From Chamaecrista fasciculata (lineage: Eukaryota > Streptophyta > Magnoliopsida > Fabales > Fabaceae): DNA of 64,000 nt. Each line of letters opens with the position of its first letter. Within the stretch, counting starts at the first letter, position 1. The stretch is from positions 415,824-479,823 of the forward strand of contig QANZ01049188.1 of the NCBI GenBank assembly GCA_003254925.1, read 5' to 3'. The notes under the pieces were generated by a model. That model saw only the letters and a program-made list of their open reading frames with translations. It was not told the origin of the DNA and ran no database searches. A program made the translations under genes and the position numbers. Shown piece after piece: positions 37,001 through 48,446 of this stretch.

Positions 37001-38489
37001 CATTGAACCCTTGGAATCTACCAGGAACAACATTCCTAATCTACCGCCACCAAAGAGGCCGCGAGTTCCTAGCCCATCATTGCCTGTATTATGTGGTTCT
37101 ACACAGGATGGTAAATGTTATCTCTGCATTTTTGGATTTTGATTTAATTATGATTCGAGGAAGCTCCATAGTTTCTCATTTTTATGTGATATTCTGATAT
37201 TTTCTGTGGGTTGTGACTAGTTTAGCTCTCAAATTTTTTATCAGACATAAAGTTCTTTACTTGTTATCTCACTATTAGACATCGATCTCAATTCAGTTCA
37301 GCATGCATCTCAGAGATCTGAAAGGGACTTACAAGGTCAAGATTACAACGAAGTAGGTTCTCAACCAAATGCACAAAAGCGAATATTAACAGATGCACCT
37401 CTGCTGTCAAATACCACATTAAATGGTTCACAGTCGAGGATGAAGAATCAACTCCACTTTCAACTGCAAAACCCTCTTTGCCATTCTCTTGGAAGCTCAG
37501 CATCATTTCCAGATGATGACATTTCGATTTCAACTTGTAATGTCTCTGTCCCAAGGTGCTTTTCAAACTCGAAAGTGAACTCCATTGATTCCGAATCCCA
37601 GGCACTGCGGGCGTCTGAATCTAGGGATGAGAGTGAAGTTCCTTTTGGCCAACCAGCCGGTTATGGTAGAAATGAATACAAACTTTTTGGTGTAAGGTTA
37701 AACCACACGGAGCTCCCTTCACAACAATTGGCTGCGTCTAGCAATACTTCAAGTCTTCCTCCAATGTCTGAGTCAAGCATTTCTGCGTCAATCACAGTTA
37801 CTGAACCATCCAAGAGTGTTTCAGGTGTTACCTCACAGAAAAAATGCAAGAAATGTTGCTCCGTTAATAATAGGAGTTGCACTAAGGTAAGTGCTTTTCA
37901 GAGTTAACTGTAAGTTTTTTACTTTCGCTGAAATTCTGGAGAGTGTTTCTCATTGCCGTCTTAGAAGCAGTTTATTTATGAAATATGTGCCTATGATACA
38001 ATTCTTAAGGTATGCTAAAATCTGAAGAATGACAACAATCCTATTTCAGGTACTAAAGCATGGAAGTGCTCTTGGCAGATCAGTTGACCTCTCATGTTTT
38101 CGAGGATATGATGAACTCATTTCTGAACTGGACTCGATGTTTGATTTCAAGGGAGGCTTGATAAATGGAAGCAGTGGATGGCATGTAATCCCTATAGATT
38201 TTGAGGGTGATTACATGTTGTTTGATGACTACACATGGCAGTTGAGTACTGAGATCAGTAGTAGAGTATAAAATAAGCGTTCTTTTTTACATTGGTGTTG
38301 CCTCGGTGCTGAAGTTTCTACTTGCACATAATTTTGGATCAGTTCTTCTTAATGCTTACTGGGTTTTATTGTTCAATCAAACTATGCAGGGATTTCCAGT
38401 GGGCGGTGCAAAAGATGATCATTTGTCCAAAGGAAGACACCAATAATCTGAATGTGAATGCTAGCACAACAGACTCAACAAACATGTAA
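31007..38489 (+). CDS. Auxin response factor, ARF1/ARF9-like repressor class
   Basis: Fourteen coding exons: 31007-31085, 31457-31569, 32906-33001, 33098-33154, 33304-33462, 33779-33863, 35275-35365, 36289-36453, 36548-36664, 36762-36837, 36942-37110, 37279-37886, 38050-38240, 38390-38489. They encode 701 residues. Domains in order: N-terminal dimerisation segment ([18 protein letters not shown]), B3 DNA-binding domain (about 138-239; [26 protein letters not shown]), ARF domain (about 260-346; FTVYYRPW), a Ser/Thr-rich rather than Gln-rich middle region, and a C-terminal PB1 domain (about 595-690) with SCTKV lysine and acidic [11 protein letters not shown] faces. It would bind AuxRE sites in the nucleus and pair with Aux/IAA proteins. 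The middle region suggests a repressor-class ARF; the exact orthologue is not assigned. Exon 3 lacks a GT donor: GG follows 33001. The 31007 ATG is followed by in-frame ATGs at 31025 and 31028. Confidence 0.92.
31660..32640 (+). repeat. Irregular tandem repeat in ARF intron 2
   Basis: Units containing 'gtgattgttataaaa', 'gaaataatttgcttg', 'ttattggtaaagacaaaatc' and 'gatgtcg(g/a)cc' recur several times with irregular spacing of about 106-190 bases. Homologous units lie at 41025-41550 in the same orientation. A MITE-like block at 32202-32439 interrupts this copy. Identity unknown. Confidence 0.65.
32202..32439. mobile_element. MITE in ARF intron 2, GGGTTAGT family
   Basis: The left end gggttagtcgaaatgcaaag and the right end (reverse complement gggtaagtctataatgcaat) are imperfect inverted repeats, related to 10537-10768. 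The homologous repeat at 41 kb lacks this block, which supports insertion. Confidence 0.6.
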
Positions 38490-39137
38490 TCCTGTTTACC
38501 AATGCAGATATGTAGTTGTTTCTGTGAAGCCAATGCCCGTGGTATTGTGTAGTTTTGTGTTGTTTCAAGTCCAAAGATATTTTACATTCCTTTCTTTTCC
38601 AGACTAGTTTTGGGTTTCTGTAATATATGATAAGGTTGCCTTAGCAGGCGGGCATTATTGACATTAACAACATAAATAAACATTTTACCGTCTTGCTATT
38701 CCAACCAATGGAATGCATTGATGATTGATTTGCGGTGATTGCGTGATCTATTAGATAATTCGTTTGCACAAATTTGCATGAACATGTTCTTAGAAAAAGG
38801 GTAATATTTGTGAAATACAAATTTGAAGAGATTTTTTTTTTGGGCCAAAATTCAAAGAGATCAATGGAAGTCATTTCTCTAAAGCTCCAACTTTATGAAG
38901 TGAAATGGTCTTTGTTCTTTTATCATAATATATGCTAACTCCATTACTTTCCCCTTTCAATCTTGGGTTAGCAGTCATTTCCATCTGCAGTCAAACTAGA
39001 TGATTCCTTGCTAGGACCCTCCTTTTGACTCCAGAGTTTTTCCCAAGGCCATGCTTGAATGTGTTTCAAACAGATCATTCCCAAACAATAATTTATTAAC
39101 AGTTGAATGGAAGGGTTTCCTCATTATTAACAGATTT
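38490..39137. other. Convergent intergenic region (ARF and SDR 3' ends)
   Basis: Holds the two facing 3' UTRs, ARF from the left and SDR from the right. No other gene is seen. Confidence 0.5.
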
Positions 39138-40564
39138 CTACTGCACTGGATCTGGTGGAGGAAACGCAAGATTCTTGAAAGATGTAAAACCTCCATCCAC
39201 AACCAGGTTATGCCCACTAACATACTTAGCATCATCAGATGCTAGATATAGTGCAGCACTAGCAACATCATTGGGTTCACAATTAGTCCCCTCTAAGACA
39301 CCAAGATTATGAACCATCTCTGCCAGTTGCTGGGAATCTAAATGTGGATATATCTGACTCAATTCTTCAATAGCAAAAGGTGTGGGAATAGCAAAAGGTG
39401 ATATGCAATTCACACGGATTCCATACCTGCACAGCTCTGATGCTAGAGACTTGACAATGCCTATAACAGCACACTTTGATACTGAGTACGTGTGCTGAGC
39501 CATCCCACTCATCACCCCAGTGACACTTGCTGTACACAGAATGGACCCACCATGTCCACGTGGGATCATCACACGTGCGGCGTGCTTCGCTCCGGCGACG
39601 ACTCCTCGGACATTAATGTCCATGACCTTGTCAAATGATGTAAGATCAAGGTCAACTATGCTTGGAGGAGTTCTGCAGGCTACCCCTGCATTGTTGTACA
39701 TGATGTCAAGTTGGTTGAATTTAGAAATGGCGAAATCAACAGCATTGGATATGTCTGATTCTTTTGTGACATCACAGGATACAAAGGTAGCATTTTGGCT
39801 TAGTTGTTTTGCTGTCTCTTGGCCTAATTGTTGTTGGATATCGGCAATAATAACCTTTGCACCATGGTTTATGAACTCTGTTGCTATAGCCTTTCCTATG
39901 CCGCTTGCTGCTCCAGTGATCAGTGCTACCTTGTCTTCAAGCTTCCTAAATCATTCACCACATAAGATCACATGCCAAATTAGAGGCTTCTCTGAAATAA
40001 TCTTTCTCATAACTAGAAGGTTTTGACTTTTGTGCAGTCTTCAACATAAAGAAATATGAAAAGAACATAGATACATCGGAAATCATGAAAATAAACAGAA
40101 AAAAGAAAAAGAAGAAAGGTTGTGAAGAATAGCTTTTACACACCTTCTAGGTAGAGTAGAGAAGAAGAATTTGTTGAAGCTGTCGGCGAGAAAAAACCTC
40201 GAATTACAGACATTCTTACTGTTTTGACAGTTACCAAAACAGAGAGAGTTAGAGCGTCCAGAATTGAGAATTGAATGAAGAAATCAAATGATGAAAAATT
40301 TCAACTTAAGAAAAGGAAAAAGTTAGTCACTTCACTGAAACAATTGAGGAGAGGAAAGTAGGAGAAATTTATATATAAGCCATTATTTCTTAATAGTAAT
40401 ACAAAATATTTGCAGAACGCAGAAAGCTGATAGTGAGTAAGGACCAAACGCAAAATCAAACAAACCATTCAATCATACTTTGTAATGATGAAAGAGAATG
40501 ATAGAGAAGAATAAAAGATAAGGAGGAAAAGCGATGGATCCAACCTCAAAGCAGTTCTTAACAT
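39138..40564 (-). CDS. Classical short-chain dehydrogenase/reductase (At4g03140-like)
   Basis: Three exons on the minus strand, 40564-40545, 40218-40144 and 39945-39138, give 300 residues. The short first exon (MLRTAL) and second exon add a basic, Phe/Ser-rich N-terminal extension that could be an organelle-targeting peptide. Then follows a full SDR core: TGAASGIG nucleotide-binding motif (about 42-49), NNAG (about 116-119), catalytic Ser about 172, YSVSK (Tyr about 185, Lys about 189), and the VDGG motif near the end. It belongs with the plant secoisolariciresinol dehydrogenase/xanthoxin dehydrogenase-like NAD(P) oxidoreductases. The substrate cannot be told. The start was chosen because only this splicing keeps the RRKLEDKVALITG junction in frame. 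The ATG at 40207 in exon 2 is out of frame. The exon 1 donor (ag|gttgga) is weak, so the N-terminus is less certain than the core. Confidence 0.88.
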
Positions 40565-40700
40565 AGTTTGTTGTGGTGTAGGATATAGTGGTTCTTGAGC
40601 AGCAGATGGAAGCGAAGGAAGTGGCGTGTATGTATATAAGAAAGAAAGATAGATAGATATATATATAGAGAGAGAGAGAGACAAAGAGAGAGAGATGACC
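40565..40700 (-). promoter_or_regulatory. SDR promoter with TATA-like box
   Basis: On the minus strand 'cttatatacata' (about 40625-40636) precedes the ATG by some 65 bases, and a (GA)n tract lies just upstream at about 40666-40682. Assigned by position and wording only. Confidence 0.45.
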
Positions 40701-41024
40701 TCAAATCTTGGAGGGTAGTGTAGTAACTAGCTAGCAAGTAGCATCCATATTATATTCCTGAGCTCGACAGCTCATGTGCATGACAGGTAATCACACATTC
40801 AAATAGAATTTTCTAATTCCATCTTCTCAATTTCAATGTAAGTTTTGTGGTATTCTTAATTGATTAGAATATTTACCATTTGTTCTTTTAATTTTTACTA
40901 AATCAATGGTTTAGTCCTTAAAAATAGAAATAAATGGCCTAGTTATTGGTTTTTCATAATTGCCAACTATTTAGTTTCTTAGACTTTATTTATTAGTTAA
41001 CATGATGACAAGAATATAATTGTA

Positions 41025-41550
41025 AAGTTTATTAGCAGAGACAAAATTTATTTTAATTATTTTTGTAGGTTTCGACAGTATCTAGATGTCAATCAAAGAT
41101 ACCTTGTGATTGTTATAAAAATAATTAAGACGAAATAATTTGTTTAATTTTTTGTAAAGTAAATTAAAATGATATCTTTGATTGGAAACTGCACAGTGGA
41201 TGTCGACCACAGATATCGTGTGATTGTTATAAAAATAATTAAGACAAAATAATTTGCTTGTTTTATTGTAAAGTAAATTCAGATGATATCTCCAACTGGA
41301 ACCGTGTTGTGTGGCGTGTATATAAAAAAGTTTATTAATAAAGACACAATCTGTTTTGATTAGCTGTATGCCTGAATATGTAAAAGATTTTATTGGTAAA
41401 GACAAAATCCGTTTCGATTAACTGTGTAGGTCTTGACCGTATTTAGATGTCGGTCGGGAATACCACGTGACTTTTATAAAAAAAAAAAAGGAAAGAAACA
41501 ATATACTTTAAAAAAAATTAAGGTTTTCATAAATGAGATTTATGGAAAGG
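41025..41550 (+). repeat. Second copy of the ARF-intron tandem repeat
   Basis: Matches 31850-32640 closely ('ttttattggtaaagacaaaa', 'gtgattgttataaaaataat', 'ttaaggttttcataaatgag'). It lies about 0.5 kb upstream of the SDR start. It lacks the MITE found in the intron copy. Confidence 0.7.
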
Positions 41551-41636
41551 AAATTTTAAGATGCAACTTGGGACATGTATATAATTGTGAGCTGGCATAA
41601 TCTTATTTTTTTTACTAATGTTTTCACTAGTTTTAG

Positions 41637-42624
41637 GGGAATGGATCCTCTTCCGTAGCTATTCTCTCCATTTCTCTACCGTTGGAATCTCAGCCATTCA
41701 TTTTTATTTCACGGTCCAACTTGCAGCCTTTGCTTTTGTTGAGAAATCTTAAAAGCCCATTCACTCTTATCAAATATCAACATGCAATATTTTAGAAAAT
41801 TGTGAGTTTTTTTTACATCATGCTTGCAAATACAATAAAAGTCAAAATGTATAAAATAAAGGTTAAAGTACACTTTTTGTCCCATTATTTTTGTTAAGGT
41901 CTAAATATGGTCCCATAATTTTTTGTTGCACTTTTGATCTCATATCTTTTGCTCAAGTTGCAGATTTGGTCCTATGTTACACTTTTGGTCCTATATGTTT
42001 GGTTCATGTTACATAATTGGTTTTAGTCAAGTTGCAAAATCGATCTCATATTTTTGGGTCAGGTGCAAAATTAATCTCATATATTTGGATCAAGTGGGAT
42101 TGGCATTGAAACTTTTTACAAAAATATGAGACTAATTCTACAACCTGACCAAAACATATGGGACCAAAAGTACACTTTGACCTAAAATAAATAAACAAAA
42201 ATGAATTATTTAATCCTTATACTTTATTTAAAATTGTAATTTATTCCCTATAATTCTATTTTGGCAAAAGTGTAACACAAGACCAAATCTGCAATTTAAG
42301 CAAAAGATATGAGATTAAAAATACAATAAAAAAGTTATGGGACCATATTGAGACCTTAACAAAAGTTATGGGAGCAAAAATATATTTTGACCTTTTATTT
42401 TATACATTTTCACTTTTATTGTATTTGCAAGCATGATGTAAAAAAACTCCCAGTTTTCTAAAATATTGCATGTTGATATTTGATAAGACATAAGAGTGAA
42501 TGGGCTTTTAAAATTTCTCAACAAAAGCAAAGGCTACAAGCTAGACCGTGAGATAAAAAATGAATGGCTGAAATTCCAACGGGAGAGAAATGGAGAGAAT
42601 AACTACGGGAGAGGATCCATCCCC
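41637..42624. mobile_element. Mutator-like palindromic element
   Basis: The 988-bp palindrome is flanked by identical 9-bp repeats tagttttag (41628-41636 and 42625-42633). Its ends are gggaatggatcctcttccgt and the reverse complement of ggggatggatcctctcccgt. The arms run almost to the centre (about 42090), so the whole could fold back. Its core contains the 'ggtctcata' wording seen at 19960-20467 and 25069-25390. No coding capacity. Confidence 0.8.
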
Positions 42625-43015
42625 TAGTTTTAGACCAATAAGACTAATGAGTCTGAGATTGAGATTCATTCTGACCATAGGAGGAAGAAGGGAAGGCAAA
42701 AAATACACTTTAATTAGTCGTGACATTATTCTTTGAATCATAGGTATTACAATAGTAAAAATTATGGGAAGTGGTGGAGAATGAGATTGGGACTCATTGT
42801 GACCATTCTTTTTACTCTTTGTGCAACTGAAATTTAGTGGTGACACGTGTACATTTAACAATCACATAACCCGTTTAAGTAATAGAAAAATGATTTAAAG
42901 ACTAAATAGTTGACGTTTGTAATCATTCATGGACCAAATAGTATATTTCTATTATTCAAGGACTAACTAGATAAAAATGTGAAAATTGAAAGACCAAATA
43001 GTCGGTTTTCTCTAT

Positions 43016-43718
43016 TATTAATTTAATCTTCATCATTTTATATTTTTATTTGATATTAAGCCTATATTTTCATTACTACTAAAATATACGAAAGTTGTAA
43101 ATATTTTCTTTACCAAGTAAACGAATTTTAATCATTGAAAAGTATAAAATAACAATTTAAGGAATTGATTTTTTTGACAAAATAGAATATTTGAAATCTT
43201 TTAACATTTTTCATGATTTATAGTAATTTGTATACAATAAGTAAAATTTAATAAAATTTTGAATTTTAGTTTTTGAAGGTACCTTATTCAACTTTTGTTC
43301 ACCAATCACCACAAACATTGATGCTAATTGAATAAACAGGCCATTTACTATTTTTTTTTTAACGAAGGCCATTTACTAATTAGCAAGACAGTTAATTTTA
43401 GTTTCTTACAAATATATATTATAATATTGATTACTTATTATTTAATTTTTTATCATGTAATTTATGAATTTATTTTTTATACTTATCGTTTATCTATTGA
43501 TTATTACCATTCAATTATTTTTTTCTTAATAATTCTCCAGAAAATAATAAAAATCATAATAACATTTAAATTTTGTTCTTTTCTAAAATAACTGCGTCTC
43601 ATCTAATTACTTTTTTTTTTATCCAAACCTCATAGTTCGAATACATTGATATTTGTTGGGCCAAAAACAAAAAAAAAAACCATTGATCTTTATTTTTTTT
43701 GGATCTTATTAATTATTA
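43016..43718. other. AT-rich spacer
   Basis: No gene is seen. The 87-residue frame at 43328-43591 is low-complexity Ile/Tyr/Phe. Confidence 0.45.
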
Positions 43719-44298
43719 GGCTTAAGTGCAATTTTGGTCCCCTAACTTTCGCAAAGGTCTCAATTTGGTCCTCTAACTTTTTTATTGCAATTTTGATCCC
43801 TTAACTTTTGCAAAGGTCTCAATTTGGTCCCCTAACTTTTTTTATTGCAATTTTGGTCCCCTAACTTTCGCAAAGGTATCAATTTGGTCCCTTAACTTTC
43901 GCAAATGTCTCAATTTGGTCCCCTAACTTTTTATGTTGCAATTTTGGTCCCCTAACTCTTGAAAACGTCTCACTATTGATCCCAAGTGCACTTTCAAGTC
44001 ATGAAAACGTCTTTGCATAATGGTCCCTTTTTAATCTACTTCACCCATATTTATCACGTCATCAACCAACTCAACTTGTCAGATCGGCACTAACGACAGA
44101 TAATGGATGGACAAAGTGCACTTGGGATAGACAGTGAGACGCTTTCAAAAGTTAGGGGACCAAAATTGTAACAAAAAAAGTTAGGGGACCAAATTGAGAC
44201 CTTTACGAAAGTTAGGGGACCAAAATTGCAACAAAAAAACTTAGGGGACCAAATTGAGACCTTTGCGAAAGTTAGGGAACCAAAATTACACTTAAGCC
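43719..44298. mobile_element. Mutator-like MITE with modular TIRs, sister of 11841-12360
   Basis: The 580-bp element lies between identical 9-bp repeats taattatta (43710-43718 and 44299-44307). The ends read ggcttaagtgcaattttggt. The left arm has about three of the 60-base modules and the right about two. The core (cacgtcatcaaccaactcaa, gatcggcactaacg) matches the 11841-12360 copy. Confidence 0.85.
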
Positions 44299-44852
44299 TA
44301 ATTATTATTAAGTACTGGTATTCATTTTCAAATTCCAATTCGGACCTCCAGCTTGCAACGTAAGCTAGCGAAGAGCCAAGAGTCATGCCGCTATACAAGA
44401 AGTCATTCTCCCTCCAAAATATTGAACTAAAAATTTTCCGGCGTCTTCCACTCTTATTAATTCCCCCCCTCCAAATTCAGGGTTTCACTTCTCGTCTTGA
44501 TCCTCTGGTAGTTCCGAATGTTTTCCTTTCGGTTCCTGTATTAGGGCTTTTGTATGAATTTCTGGTGATGAGCCAAAACGCATAAATAGTTTCATATTTC
44601 CATGGTTGATACTTGAGTTGCCGAGGCCTGTATCTCACATTCTCTGTCTCGACATTCATCCCCACCTGGTAACTTCTCGATTTCTTTCTTATTGCCATTT
44701 ATGCTTGCCCACATTGCTCTTACCCGGAAATTTATTTCCCGTATATGCCTTGCGAATGTTAAACCGAAATAAATGAATACAAAAGAAAATGTATCTGATC
44801 GTATTGTTTTACTTGATAGTTATCCGCAAACGGCGTCTGTTGTACTCTTTTG

Positions 44853-44887
<35 letters not shown>

Positions 44888-45478
44888 NCTTTTTTTTTTT
44901 TTTTTTTTTCTTTTCTTTTTCCTCAGTTTGGTATATATTGGACTGGTATTTGGTATTCGAAACTATGCACGCTATTTATGTATATGCTGGATTGTGGTAC
45001 ACTGGTAATACTTAGTGATATTTGCGCTTCAAATGCGTCAGAATTTGGTGAAAGTTTAACCCGTTTATTTCACTCATAGGTTTTTCTAAAATAAACTACA
45101 ATGTTTTGGGTACATAAACAGATTCTATTATGGAAGACGCATACGGTAAGCACAAATAATAAGTACCAAGAAGGAATATCTGAGTTTGCAACAAAATGAG
45201 TTTTTAAGGAGTATATGTGTGTAAGAAGGATATATCATATATGTGTGTTATACTGTTATCGCTTCTGGATATGCATTGAAACTTTGCCTGATTAAGAATG
45301 TTGTTTGGCGCTTCGGCTACAATTAGGACCTAGCGTCAAGGATGCTAACAATGATGTATATCGGCAATTTCAGGAGACTGAGCTCTTCGAATACACCTTA
45401 GTGCTATATAGTCCTTGGGTTGAAACACTTTCAATCTGAACTCCGAGCTAGTGGAATATTCAAGCCCTGTAAAAAAAC
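44299..45478 (+). promoter_or_regulatory. Promoter and leader of the BRCT gene, with a poly-T tract
   Basis: Upstream of the ATG at 45479. Leader-like pyrimidine-rich wording (44395-44540) suggests that transcription starts here and a leader intron follows, but splice sites were not fixed. A T run of about 55 bases at 44853-44910 contains the N at 44888, so its length is unreliable. Confidence 0.4.
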
Positions 45479-48446
45479 ATGACAACTAGTTCAATATGTG
45501 CATATGAACAAGATGTAGTGCTTGATAGTGAAGATGAAGAAATGCATGATGTTAAAGTTGTAAATGATGCCAAAGGTTTATGGGGCAAAGAAACTGATCA
45601 AACAGTTAAAAGTCCTTCGATAAAGTTCCAGATAAGACAGCTAGAGCCAACTTCACTTAGTAAGGAAGCGGGTGAGAGAGCAGCAAACACACGTGCCGCT
45701 TCTTTTGGGAAATCTATTACTGGTATGCATCTTTCGTCTACATTAGAAGATTGAGTTTAAGTTTCTACCCTATTAATCATATTTTTATTCAAGATTGCAA
45801 GTGTTGTATCATTATAAATAACTCTTGCCAGTCTTATGATTTAGATAAGTAGTATACTTGAGTATTTGTATCTAGAGCATTTTCATGAATGACTAACTTT
45901 GAGCACATCATATTCTTGAAGGGGATAATGAAGGTTCAGTTGATGCTGAGAGTTGTTATGACAAACATCATCTACATCTATCTGCAGCGTTGAATCAAAT
46001 ATCCTCGCCAGAGACTGAGGAATTATCCCAAGTCATTGCACTTGGCTTTGTTGATCACTACTTGTCATTCAACAATGTGGAATTATCTCCAGGAACTTGC
46101 CATAGAAAGCCCACTAGAAAGAAATCACCTTCTGTCGGAAGTGCAAGAGGAGCAAGGAACTTGGCTAAAAAAATCCAAATGCGGTCCCTTCATGAAGGAA
46201 AAAGACCCTTTGAATGGGATGACAGTGATCAAAATGACCGAGGAGCCAGTATCTTTCGTGAAAAGACTGAAGCATTTCCAAATTTACGAGTCTGTGGACA
46301 GACATATGTAAGAAGACAAAAAAGAAGTGGTTATACTGAAAAGTGTAGCACAGGTTATAGAAGTGAAGGGAAGTTGGCGCAAGGACCAGGGACAGTAGTA
46401 GAGAATAATAACCCTATCAAGGAGATAGATATTCAGCCGGTTGCAGCAACAGAGAATATTGACGCTTATTCGGGTGAGACACATAACGAGGACATGTCTG
46501 ATATTGGTTTAGACACCCAAGTAGCTGCTGAAGCTATGGAGGCCTTAGCCTATGTCCCCCCTCCTGAGAGCAGATGCACAAAGACCAAAGATCAACCAAT
46601 CAAACGTAGAAAAATGAATAATAATGTTGTGGAGAGAGGTATTGCGGGATATAAAAGGAAAAAGAAAGGATTTGTGGCCGATCCATCCAAGTTGGTTCAT
46701 GAGCCAAAACATCTCTTGTTGCCTTACAGTTCACTTGGGGTGGCTAGGGAGTGCAGGTTGAATTGTCAGGTTCAAGTTAGTCCGCATTCATCCGCTGGTA
46801 GCTGGGTTTTAAGGCTCAATTCATGGCATTATCCGAAGGGACCAAGAGGGAAAAGAAAACGTCCTAATGCCCAAAGCCATCCAGATGCTCCTAAAAATTT
46901 GTATACTCAATCTATCATATTCAATGGGAAAGAAAGTGATACTCACTCTAACAGAAGTCCGAGAGGTCTAGGAGGCCAAGTTGAGATTAACGTATCACGT
47001 GTCCCTCATATACACCCACTTGATAATGCCAAATGTATCGACACTGGCATCACAAGTGAAGGCAGAAAGGTTTCAAATGCTGATGCTGCATGCCGTAAGC
47101 ATCACAGAAAGCCATGCAATAAAAACATGCCAAAATCCTCCCTTTTGAAGGAGCTTATCAGATTAGGAGTTTCAGAGTCCGAACCAGATCTAACAAGGAA
47201 AGATCTGAGACAACGAAGAGATATGTCATATGTTCGTGTCCTGTTCAGCCAGCATTTGGATGAGAGTATCATTAAACAACAAAAAAAGGTAAGTTAAAAT
47301 TGGTTTTTTATATACACTTGTGGAATTGTTAAACGATGCTAGTGGTGCCGTTGTTCCTTCCTTGTAGATCTTGGCACGGATGAATATATCTACTGCATCT
47401 TGCTCAATGGAGGCCACCCATTTTGTAGCAGACAAATTCACGCGAACACAGAATATGTTGGAAATCATGGCTCTTGGTAAATTAGTGGTGACACATTTAT
47501 GGCTTGAGAACTGTCGACAGGCAAACTGTTTTATTGACGAGAAAAATTACATTTTACGAGATGTTAAAAAGGAGAAAGAGATGGGCTTTAACATGCCTAC
47601 TTCTCTTGCTCGAGCAAAACAGCAGCCACTTCTAAAGGTGAATATAAACTTGTGTTTCCAGGCCATAGAATATATATATATATATAAACTTAGGTTTGAC
47701 TCAAATTCTCATTTACTTTATTATTCATTAATATAGTACGTCGTACTATCTCCTTGCTGGCTTCTGTAGGGTAAAAAAGTCTTCATCACCCCGCATATTA
47801 AGCCTGGTAACCAAGTTATCACAAGTTTGGTCACTGCTGTTCATGGCCAGGTATACCCTTCGGCCTATATATACCACTCCTCAGTTTGTGAACTAAAATT
47901 TCTAATCAACTTTCTTCACTTTTCAGGTAGTGGATGATTGCCACATAAATGCAGACAAGAATGATAAGATATTAGATGATCTGTTGATTCTTTCTTGTGA
48001 AGAAGATTATGGAGTTTGCCATCCGTTCCTTGAGAGAGGTATATATAGACACATTCCGTCTTTTGAGAATTAATGTGATTGTACTATATCGGATATCTCA
48101 TAGACTTAAGCTTTGCAGGAATTGCGGTATATAGTTCCGAGCTTCTCCTAAGTGGAATAGTGACCCAGAAACTGGAACTTGGGAGGTATGATCAAATCTT
48201 GTAGCCAGTTTTCTTCAACGTCACTCTGATTGTCTCTCGTCTTTTTTTTGGTTTGATATATTAGCTTAACTTTATAACTTTCATTGAGGAAATCGTTGCT
48301 TCTTAAAATGGGAACTAATAATAATAATAAATGGCTCAAGGGTTAATTTGGCTAATGACAGATATAAACTCTTCGGGGATCGCGTTGCAAGTAATAACCG
48401 CACCACATGTAGTCGTCGTTTTGGGAAGGTTTACAGACGGCGTTGA
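45479..48446 (+). CDS. Tandem-BRCT nuclear protein (At4g03130-like; MDC1/PTIP-type C-terminus)
   Basis: Seven exons, 45479-45722, 45922-47288, 47368-47637, 47770-47850, 47927-48038, 48119-48185 and 48362-48446, give 741 residues, with all phases consistent. The N-terminal 500 residues are acidic or basic low-complexity with nuclear-localisation-like clusters (PIKRRKMN, KRKKKG). The C-terminus has two BRCT repeats, at about 519-607 (THFVADKFTRTQNMLEI, VVTHLWLENC) and about 628-715 (GKKVFITPHIKPG). Tandem BRCT units of this kind bind phosphoserine peptides in DNA-damage signalling. In the plant protein the partner and role are not established. It is convergent with U1C. The start is the first ATG in an open frame opening MTTSSICAYEQDVVLDSEDEE. 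Upstream leader exons are not defined. Confidence 0.88.

Larger units (their letters stand above)
40868..43015. mobile_element. Possible composite element: outer arms with nested insertions
   Basis: About 140 bases at 40868-41005 (accatttgttcttttaattt, tttagtccttaaaaatag) match the reverse complement of 42875-43015 (aaagaccaaatagtcggttt side). Between them lie the tandem-repeat block 41025-41550 and the MULE-like element 41637-42624. The arms resemble the 58396-58915 family. No target duplication was confirmed. Confidence 0.4.

Noticed and set aside
44773..45079. Poly-Phe open frames
   Set aside because: They are the long T tract with an unresolved base in the BRCT leader.
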